Below, piece by piece: positions 1-5,685 of a stretch of DNA of 63,997 nt. Numbering within the stretch: the first letter of the stretch is position 1; each line of letters opens with the position of its first letter. This DNA comes from an uncultured Collinsella sp. Its GTDB lineage: Bacteria; Actinomycetota; Coriobacteriia; Coriobacteriales; Coriobacteriaceae. The position numbers and the translations under genes were made by a program. The stretch is taken from assembly GCA_902462065.1 (NCBI GenBank), contig CABQAK010000005.1:1-63997 (forward strand), read 5' to 3'. Under the pieces are notes generated by a model. That model had not been told where the DNA came from and ran no database searches. It saw only the letters and a program-made list of their open reading frames with translations.

Positions 1-252
1 CGCGGCTCATCCGGTCCGACCGGGCCGCGCGGCAAGGAGATATATTGCCAGACCGCGAAGCTCTGTGGGACGTCAATTCCACTCTTCACAAGTCCTACAC
101 AATATATCGCTTCCTATATAAGACATAGAAAGGCTGGTGCAGAAATACTGCACGTATCAGATGATGACCCTTCGGTTAAGAGATATATAAAGATCGGTCA
201 CCTGTAAGTGTCTATCTACCCGCGCTTTTGCTATATAAACCAGCGCTTCAGA
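1..252. other. Intergenic region at the left edge, no gene seen
   Basis: I find no convincing reading frame or RNA gene here. The first 29 bases form a strong nested hairpin (CGCGGC with GCCGCG outside, CCGGT with ACCGG inside), and a second small hairpin (GGCAA with TTGCC) follows at about 31-49. Four TATATA or TATATAA-type motifs lie at roughly 40-46, 102-120, 181-190 and 231-237, which is unusual against the GC-rich surroundings. The region could be the 5' side of a transcription unit that continues beyond the window, or an unannotated structured RNA. Confidence 0.4.
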
Positions 253-290
253 TAAAAAGAGGGAGCGCCGCGCACAACGCGACACTCCCC
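253..290 (-). terminator. Intrinsic terminator of the infC-rpmI-rplT operon
   Basis: Read on the minus strand, a GC-rich stem (GGGAG, GTCGCG paired with CGCGGC, CTCCC, with single-base bulges) is followed by CTCTTTTTATC. It lies about 20 bp past the rplT stop codon, so it closes the ribosomal-protein operon. Confidence 0.85.
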
Positions 291-310
291 TAGCGATTCA
301 AGAGAATCTA

Positions 311-670
311 TTAGGCCTCGAGAGCCTTCTTGGCGATGGTAGCCAGCTCGTTGAAGGACTCGATGTCCTCGTAAGCCATCTGAGCCAGGACCTTGCGGTC
401 GAGCTCGATGCCGGCAACCTTCAGGCCGTGCATGAACTGAGAGTAAGAGATGTCGTTCAGGCGAGCAGCAGCGTTGATACGGGTGATCCAGAGAGAACGA
501 ATCTCGCGCTTCTTGTTGCGGCGATCACGATACTGATACTGCAGGGAGTGCTGGACCTGCTCTTTAGCATGCTTGTAAGTACGCGAAGCGGCACCGTAGT
601 AACCCTTCGCACGGTGCATAACGGTACGGCGCTTCTTCTTGGCGGCAACAGCGCGCTTAATACGTGCCAT
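311..670 (-). CDS. rplT: 50S ribosomal protein L20
   Basis: The 119-residue product matches the usual length and sequence of bacterial L20. It has the basic N-terminal extension (MARIKRAVAAKKKRR), the AKGYYGAASRTYKHAKEQV segment and the RIRSLWITRINAAAR-type core. L20 binds 23S rRNA early in large-subunit assembly. In several bacteria it also represses its own operon by binding the infC leader RNA, which is relevant to the structured leader upstream of infC here. It is the last gene of infC-rpmI-rplT, about 46 bp after rpmI, and is followed by an intrinsic terminator. Confidence 0.98.
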   Translation of the reverse strand: MARIKRAVAAKKKRRTVMHRAKGYYGAASRTYKHAKEQVQHSLQYQYRDRRNKKREIRSLWITRINAAARLNDISYSQFMHGLKVAGIELDRKVLAQMAYEDIESFNELATIAKKALEA

Positions 671-716
671 GTTCTATCAACTCCTAGACGGTAAAACGAA
701 AAACGGGAACGCGAAC

Positions 717-908
717 TTAGGCGAGACGCGACTTGATGACCTTGCGGTCGGCAGCGGCAATCTCGGTCTCCTGACGGAAGCCACGCTTACGCTTGGTGGA
801 CTTCTTGCTCAGGATGTGGCTCTTGAAAGCCTTGGCGCGCATAAGCTTGCCGGTACCAGTCTTGCGGAAACGCTTCTTGGTGCCGCTGTGGGACTTCATC
901 TTAGGCAT
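717..908 (-). CDS. rpmI: 50S ribosomal protein L35
   Basis: This 63-residue, strongly basic protein begins MPKMKSHSGTKKRFRKTGTGK, the classic start of bacterial L35, and ends with the family-typical DRKVIKSRLA. It is a structural protein of the large ribosomal subunit. The gene sits between infC (33 bp upstream) and rplT, the conserved order of this operon. An AGGAG-type ribosome-binding site precedes the ATG. Confidence 0.98.
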   Translation of the reverse strand: MPKMKSHSGTKKRFRKTGTGKLMRAKAFKSHILSKKSTKRKRGFRQETEIAAADRKVIKSRLA

Positions 909-940
909 GAAATACTCCTTAATCGGTTACAGAACACTAG

Positions 941-1495
941 TTACTTGGTATCGCTTGCCGCTTTATCCTCATCGAAGGCGCCCTTAATCGGGGCGAGCAG
1001 CATAAGCATGTTACGGCCTTCCATCTTAGGCTTGGACTCGACCGTAGCGTAAGGCTTGAGATCCTCGGCGAGACGCTCGAGAACGTTAAGGCCCTGCTCC
1101 GGGTGAGCCATCTCACGGCCGCGGAACATGATGGTGATCTTAACGCGTGCGCCCTTCTTGAGGAAACGCAGAACGTGGCCCTTCTTGGTCTCGTAATCGC
1201 CAACGTCGATCTTGGGTCGGAACTTCATTTCCTTGACCTCGACCTTGGACTGGTTCTTACGAGCGGCCTTGGCCTTCATGGCCTGCTGGTACTTGAACTT
1301 ACCGTAGTCCATGACCTTGCAGACCGGCGGCTCCGCGTTGGGAGCGATCTCGACCAGGTCGAGACCCTGATCGTCGGCGACGCGCTGGGCATCGCGGATG
1401 GCGAACAGGCCGAGCTGAGAGCCATCGACGCCAATCAAACGGCACGAAGATGCAGTGATCTCGTCGTTGATGCGGGTGTCATCAGACTTAGCTAT
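941..1495 (-). CDS. infC: Translation initiation factor IF-3, probable AUA start codon
   Basis: The product carries the IF3 N-domain (RINDEI...RLIGVDGSQLG), the interdomain lysine-rich linker and the C-domain (EMKFRPKIDVGDYETKK...KVKITIMFRGREMAHPEQG). IF3 keeps ribosomal subunits apart and checks start codons and initiator tRNA. The nearest in-frame ATG (1510-1508) overlaps the Shine-Dalgarno itself (ATGGAGG) and has none of its own. The strong GGAGG instead lies 8 nt before an in-frame ATA at 1495-1493, giving 184 residues. Rare AUU/AUC/AUA starts are well known for infC and allow autoregulation through IF3's own start-codon discrimination. The gene family is certain; the AUA start is inferred. 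Confidence 0.95.
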   Translation of the reverse strand: MAKSDDTRINDEITASSCRLIGVDGSQLGLFAIRDAQRVADDQGLDLVEIAPNAEPPVCKVMDYGKFKYQQAMKAKAARKNQSKVEVKEMKFRPKIDVGDYETKKGHVLRFLKKGARVKITIMFRGREMAHPEQGLNVLERLAEDLKPYATVESKPKMEGRNMLMLLAPIKGAFDEDKAASDTK

Positions 1496-1512
1496 TTTCC
1501 CTACCTCCATTC

Positions 1513-1671
1513 ATAAAAAAATAACCCGGCGCTTCTCAGCAACCAGGTCGTACACATAGACTTCCTCGATTTGAGGAAGAGAATCTAAGTTGTATGACCA
1601 GTCAGCTGCTCATTGGCGCCAAAAGGTGGGAACCCTCGGGTTCCTCTTTAGGGCATTGCGGGAACAACGCA
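1513..1671 (-). promoter_or_regulatory. Structured infC leader with putative transcription attenuator (L20-leader type)
   Basis: Between a possible -10 (TATTAT, 1683-1678) and infC the minus-strand RNA could form three hairpins: GGAACCC/GGGTTCC (1629-1644, perfect), CTTCCTC/GAGGAAG (1561-1579, perfect), and ACCTGG/CCGGGT (about 1523-1548) immediately followed by TATTTTTTT. The last looks like an intrinsic terminator just upstream of the infC ribosome-binding site. Leaders that terminate prematurely on L20 binding are established for this operon in Firmicutes. The assignment here rests on position and structure only. Confidence 0.6.
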
Positions 1672-1712
1672 TTGCGAATAATAACACGTACAGCGCGTTA
1701 TCACATTACGTA

Positions 1713-1781
1713 CACGAAAAAGGGGGCCGCAGCCCCCTTGAACGCTCACTTGCATGTATGGTGCCCGAGGCGAGACTCGAA
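1713..1781 (-). repeat. Truncated second copy of tRNA-Leu 3' end plus terminator
   Basis: These 69 bases match 1897-1965 with a single mismatch. The match covers the intrinsic terminator, the spacer and the 3' part of the tRNA-Leu gene (CCA end, 3' acceptor strand and part of the T arm). The copy stops within the T arm, so it is not a functional tRNA. Between the two copies (1782-1896) lies only palindrome-rich DNA with no reading frame, including a perfect AAACAGGCC/GGCCTGTTT hairpin at about 1843-1863. Such 3'-end duplications are what integrative elements leave at tRNA attachment sites, but tRNA array decay would look the same. Confidence 0.8.
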
Positions 1782-1900
1782 GGGCCTTCGCTTCGCGAAG
1801 CCCCGGGCTTCGGGCGCGTGGCGCCCTCGCCGCGCTCCGCTTCAAACAGGCCACAGGCCTGTTTGCTTAACGCTTCGCGCGCTCACGCGAGTTCGGCACG

Positions 1901-1921
1901 AAAAAGGGGGCCGCAACCCCC
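1901..1921 (-). terminator. Intrinsic terminator of tRNA-Leu
   Basis: On the minus strand a GGGGG stem pairs with CCCCC across a six-base loop and is followed by five Ts. It lies about 20 bp after the tRNA 3' end. A second copy with a slightly longer stem is at 1717-1737, inside the duplicated segment. Confidence 0.85.
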
Positions 1922-1942
1922 TTGAACGCTCACTTGCATGTA

Positions 1943-2029
1943 TGGTGCCCGAGGCGAGACTCGAACTCGCACGTTGTTGCCAACGGTGGATTTTGAGTCC
2001 ACTGCGTCTGCCAATTCCGCCACTCGGGC
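1943..2029 (-). tRNA. tRNA-Leu, anticodon CAA, CCA encoded
   Basis: The minus strand reads a 7-bp acceptor stem GCCCGAG/CTCGGGC, a D arm with GGCAGAC, an anticodon arm GTGGA-CTCAAAA-TCCAC giving anticodon CAA, a long class II variable arm (CGTTGGCAACAACG-type) and a T arm with GTTCGAGTC. The discriminator A and CCA (1943-1945) are encoded. The long variable arm and the anticodon identify a leucine tRNA reading UUG. Confidence 0.97.
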
Positions 2030-2068
2030 ACGTAATGCGTGAGTTAGTTTATCACAGCTTTCTACCGA

Positions 2069-3502
2069 TTAGTCCGAAAATGGAACTTCGAGCGTTTCCA
2101 TGAGTTCGACCGTACGGAGCATCTCGCGCTGACGGCATCCACGACCTTCGACCGAAGCCTCACCCATCTGGTTATCGTAAGGGTCCTCGCGCATGCCGTC
2201 GAAAGAGGGCTCAAACTCTGCCTGGAATCGATCGTTGGCCACCATACGCCACGGATCGAGATTGCCAAAGTAGTGACGGCGGCGCCACTCCTCCCCCATC
2301 CTGCGAGCAGAAGATCCAAATGACACGTCGGCGTTGAGCCAACCGGTCTGCGGCGTATAGAACTCTGCCCAGTCGTGCGACCCCACCGAATCGGGCGCAA
2401 CATACAGGCCGCTCTGCCAACGGGCAGGCACGCCCGCGATACGGCACATGGTGATAAACGTGAGCGCCATAACGCCGCAATCGCCGCGGAGCGAATGCGC
2501 ACAGTCATCGGCAATAGATCCCAAAAGCAAGTACGGCGGCTGATAGCGATAGTCGATATACTGCGTCAGGTAATCATAGATAGCACGGGCGCGATCGAGC
2601 AGATCCTCGAGTCCGTCAACAACACCGGCCGTCAGCTGCTGCAGATACGGCGTGAATGCAATGTGCGGACGATCCTCGGAAATATCCTCGGGCAGAGGCG
2701 CGTCCATACGCGGATGAACCGGAAGTGTGCCACCGTAGACATCACAATAAGCAGCATCGATGTGATAACGATAGGTCACCGAGAATGAGCGTTCACTCGA
2801 AGAAGACCACGAGGCGGTACGCGCCGAAGCGTTCGCGGGAGCAACAGCACCCTCCGGCGTCATGTCGAGAATCTCGACCCGAGACTGCTGACGGCAGGCA
2901 GCCGCGACGGGAAGCCAAGCGCGAACGGTCTCCCCCTCTAGAGCGCCCGGGACAGACACAGATGCTTTAAGCGTAATGACGCGAGCCAATCCATTTTGCA
3001 ACTCCATCTCCTTGAGCATCTCGTTGCGCAGTGCAATTCCGTCCGTAGGATCGGGACGCATGCCGGGGACCTCTTTGGGATATACGCGAAGCGAATCGAG
3101 GAAGTTGTCGAGAACGAACAGCTCGCCATCGATAAAGCGCCAGTCAATACGCTTACGGTCAATCAGATCGTCAAACTGCTCCTCGGTAAACTCAGGCCAC
3201 TCCTCGCGAATCATCGCAATAGCTCGATCGCGCGACACCGAAAAATGAAGTGGCGTCTCAAGCATGCGATACCGCTCGGCACGAACGCAGGCAGCAAGCG
3301 AGGGATCGGGATTTTGGGCAAGTAGGCGGTCGCAAGCCTCAATAGCCTGCGAAAGATACCCCGCATCCTTTAAACGCAGGATCTCGGGTGGCAAGCCAAT
3401 ATCTAGAAAACGGAAGTCATCATTGCAAACATCAACAGAGCAACCAACCGGCCCCTCGTCAATAACCTTCCCATCCGAAGGCAGCACATTAATAACAGCC
3501 AT
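2069..3502 (-). CDS. Transglutaminase-like domain protein
   Basis: The C-terminal half holds a transglutaminase/protease-like core. A cysteine in RGDCGVMALTF, a histidine in GSHDWAEFYT and an aspartate in NADVSFG give the expected Cys-His-Asp order. The first 200 residues have no recognised domain. No signal peptide or membrane segment is obvious, so it is probably cytoplasmic. I start at the ATG at 3502 (MAVINVLPS), which has GGAG 6 nt upstream; a TTG at 3580 would add 26 residues but has no ribosome-binding site. Proteins of this fold in bacteria are mostly peptidases or peptide-modifying enzymes. The substrate cannot be told from sequence. Confidence 0.8.
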   Translation of the reverse strand: MAVINVLPSDGKVIDEGPVGCSVDVCNDDFRFLDIGLPPEILRLKDAGYLSQAIEACDRLLAQNPDPSLAACVRAERYRMLETPLHFSVSRDRAIAMIREEWPEFTEEQFDDLIDRKRIDWRFIDGELFVLDNFLDSLRVYPKEVPGMRPDPTDGIALRNEMLKEMELQNGLARVITLKASVSVPGALEGETVRAWLPVAAACRQQSRVEILDMTPEGAVAPANASARTASWSSSSERSFSVTYRYHIDAAYCDVYGGTLPVHPRMDAPLPEDISEDRPHIAFTPYLQQLTAGVVDGLEDLLDRARAIYDYLTQYIDYRYQPPYLLLGSIADDCAHSLRGDCGVMALTFITMCRIAGVPARWQSGLYVAPDSVGSHDWAEFYTPQTGWLNADVSFGSSARRMGEEWRRRHYFGNLDPWRMVANDRFQAEFEPSFDGMREDPYDNQMGEASVEGRGCRQREMLRTVELMETLEVPFSD

Positions 3503-3620
3503 ACCAAACTCCAAGTCATTAGAACTCTTGAAGTCCATTGTAGCGAGATAAAAAGAAAGCCCCAGCAAAGGGACTCTCAATACCGATAAACGGTAGTCAT
3601 ATAACTAAAATCAGTCCAGT

Positions 3621-3699
3621 AACCCTGTAGCGAGTTAACGAAGGAGGCCCCGTTCACCCGGAGCTTTTCCCGTCGCGCGACTTCTGGCGAAGCCAGTAG
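3621..3699. repeat. Palindromic repeat, copy A
   Basis: It begins AACCCTGTAGCGAGTTAACG, continues GAAGGAGGCCCCGTTCACCCGG, and ends CGCGACTTCTGGCGAAGCCAG. The same order of blocks recurs in copy B at 3720. The terminal CTGGC-GAA-GCCAG is a small perfect hairpin. This copy lacks the right-hand inverted arm that copy B has, so it looks like a half element. Confidence 0.7.
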
Positions 3700-3719
3700 C
3701 CACCTTAGTTCAGACTCGT

Positions 3720-3839
3720 AACCCTGCGGCGTTAAACGAAGGAAGCCCCGTCCCCCGGAACTGTTTTCTTGGCGCGACTTCTGGCGAAGCCAGGTGAGCG
3801 CAAAGGAAACAGTGTAGGGGGACGGGGCTTCCGGCGGGA
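3720..3839. repeat. Palindromic repeat, copy B, long imperfect hairpin
   Basis: The left arm (GGAAGCCCCGTCCCCC then AACTGTTTTC) is complemented by a right arm (GGAAACAGT then GGGGGACGGGGCTTCC), enclosing the CTGGC-GAA-GCCAG hairpin. The whole folds into a stem of about 100 nt. It lies 14 bp beyond the fba stop codon, so it would be the 3' structure of fba mRNA; there is no T run, so Rho-independent termination is not obvious. Confidence 0.75.
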
Positions 3840-3852
3840 AGTTTAGCGACGC

Positions 3853-4719
3853 TTACGCCTTGTTGACGGAGCCAAACTCCTCCATAAGCTCCTTGGTGCG
3901 GGCAACGATGTTGTCGCGACCAGGCTTGAGGAGCTTGCGGGGGTCGAAGCCCTTGCCCTGCTGATCCTTGCCAGCCTCGATGTACTCGCGAACGCCCTTG
4001 GCGAAGACGAGCTGCAGGTCGGTGTTGACGTTGATCTTGGAGATACCCAGGGAGATGGCCTTCTTGATCTGATCCTCGGGGATGCCGGTGCCACCGTGCA
4101 GAACGAGGGGCAGGTCGCCGGTCTCGGCCTTGATCTCGCCCAGACGCTCGAAGGAAAGGCCAGCCCAGTCGGCGGGATACACGCCGTGGATGTTGCCGAT
4201 ACCGCAGGCGAGGAAGTCGACGCCCAGGTCAGCAATCTGCTTGCACTCAGCAGGATCAGCGAGCTCGCCGTTGGAGGTCACGCCGTCCTCGGTGCCGCCG
4301 ATGCCGCCGACCTCGGCCTCGATGGACATGCCCTTGGAGTGGGCAAGCTCAACGAGCTCCTTGGTGCGGTCGAGGTTAAGCTGGAAGGTCTCCTCGTGAG
4401 AGCCGTCATACATGATGGACGTGAAGCCGGCCTCGATGCACTTGAAGCAGTCCTCGTAAGAACCGTGATCGAGGTGAAGGGCGACGGGAACGGTAACGCC
4501 CGTGGCCTCGACGGCAGCCTTGACCATGTCGGCGCAGACCTTGAAACCGCCCATCCACTTAGCGGCACCAGCGGTGCACTGAAGGATCAGCGGAGACTTG
4601 GCCTCCTCGGCGGCCTGGAGAATAGCCAGGGTCCACTCGAGGTTGTTGGTGTTGAAGGCACCGAGAGCGTACTTGCCGGCCTCGGCCTTCTTGAGCATGT
4701 CTGCTGCGTTGACGAGCAT
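3853..4719 (-). CDS. fba: Class II fructose-1,6-bisphosphate aldolase
   Basis: The 288-residue product is a zinc-dependent aldolase of the FbaA/GatY-KbaY superfamily. Features include NAADMLKKAEAGKYALGAFNTNN at the N terminus, the zinc-binding histidines in LHLDHGSYE, EAEVGGIGGTEDG, and the phosphate/metal region VLHGGTGIP and KINVNTDLQ. It cleaves fructose-1,6-bisphosphate to dihydroxyacetone phosphate and glyceraldehyde-3-phosphate in glycolysis and gluconeogenesis. The ATG at 4719 has an AGGAGG ribosome-binding site and gives the family length; upstream in-frame extension to 4986 is not credible. It is probably monocistronic: a long hairpin follows and about 190 bp of intergenic DNA precedes. 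Tagatose-bisphosphate specificity cannot be wholly excluded. Confidence 0.93.
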   Translation of the reverse strand: MLVNAADMLKKAEAGKYALGAFNTNNLEWTLAILQAAEEAKSPLILQCTAGAAKWMGGFKVCADMVKAAVEATGVTVPVALHLDHGSYEDCFKCIEAGFTSIMYDGSHEETFQLNLDRTKELVELAHSKGMSIEAEVGGIGGTEDGVTSNGELADPAECKQIADLGVDFLACGIGNIHGVYPADWAGLSFERLGEIKAETGDLPLVLHGGTGIPEDQIKKAISLGISKINVNTDLQLVFAKGVREYIEAGKDQQGKGFDPRKLLKPGRDNIVARTKELMEEFGSVNKA

Positions 4720-4913
4720 AAAAGAAACCTCCTGTAAGGTTGCTCCGATAACGCCTGAGATTTTACCACGACATACCCGAGCATAAACGTTCGTTTGTTC
4801 ACGAATACCATCCGATTGGACAAATTTTGACCGTTTGCCCCACAGAATCGACCCACTGGGGAAAATAGCTTGACGATTGAGCGGTCTTCGTGGTTCGAAA
4901 GACGGCTTCGAGC

Positions 4914-5597
4914 CTACATCTGCATAAACGGATTCTGCATAAGTTCGCGCGCCATCGTGGTCGAATCGCCATGGCCCGTCAAGCAAACGGTATCGGGCGG
5001 AAGCGTCTTGGCAAGTTTGGAGAGCGAGCGCATAATCGCCGCCTCGTCACCGCCGGAAAGATCGGTACGACCGTGGCTGCCCGGGAAAAGCGTGTCGCCC
5101 ACAAAGGCGATGTTCCCCTGCTCGGTCGCGGCGAACAGGACGATGCCGCCCGGCGTATGCCCCGGCGTCTCGATCACCTGCAGGCAGACGTCGCCCACCT
5201 CGATTGTATCGCCCTCGGCAAGCAAACGCGTCGGCTCACCCGGATCGGGCGTCTCGATACCCCACATGGTGCGCTGCTCCTCGATATTTGCGCGAGGTAC
5301 CGTCACGTCCTTAGCGCACAACTCATATAGCGCGCCGTCGCCAACGACAGCTCGAACCCCGGCAACCCCGCCAACATGGTCGGCATGACCGTGCGTGCAG
5401 ACAGAGCCGAGTACGCGCACCTCGGGATGCGCGGTGCGGATATGCTCCACAAGACGCTCGCCCTCCCACGCCGGATCGACGATTAAGCACTCGTCATTCG
5501 AAATCACGGCGTAACTGTTGGTCTGAATGGGACCGTTGACGAGCGCCTCAATCGAAGCCGCACCTCGGGGTGTCAGGTCCAAAGTCATATCGCCCAT
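4914..5597 (-). CDS. Metallo-beta-lactamase-fold hydrolase (glyoxalase II-like)
   Basis: The protein has the THGHADHVGG metal-binding motif, a third ligand region ETPGHTPGG, the bridging aspartate in FVGDTLFPGSHGRTD and a late histidine in CLTGHGDST. This is the set for a binuclear metal hydrolase of the GloB-like family, about 227 residues with no signal peptide. Many relatives are annotated as hydroxyacylglutathione hydrolases, although the physiological thioester is often unknown. I chose the ATG at 5597, 8 nt after GGAGG; the ATG at 5603 is only 2 nt from it. It follows rel by about 90 bp on the same strand and may be co-transcribed with it. Confidence 0.85.
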   Translation of the reverse strand: MGDMTLDLTPRGAASIEALVNGPIQTNSYAVISNDECLIVDPAWEGERLVEHIRTAHPEVRVLGSVCTHGHADHVGGVAGVRAVVGDGALYELCAKDVTVPRANIEEQRTMWGIETPDPGEPTRLLAEGDTIEVGDVCLQVIETPGHTPGGIVLFAATEQGNIAFVGDTLFPGSHGRTDLSGGDEAAIMRSLSKLAKTLPPDTVCLTGHGDSTTMARELMQNPFMQM

Positions 5598-5685
5598 GCG
5601 CATACCCTCCTTCTAAAATACGTTCGAGGCACCAAACGATGCCTCGAACGTAACCAATATCTATGATGCTGAGAGGCTCTCGCAC

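Larger units (their letters stand above)
3503..3852. other. Intergenic region with palindromic repeat pair
   Basis: This 350-bp gap between aldolase and the transglutaminase-like gene contains no credible gene. It holds two related copies of a palindromic element (about 3621-3699 and 3720-3839), described separately, and probably the promoter of the transglutaminase-like gene on its left-hand transcription side. Confidence 0.6.
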
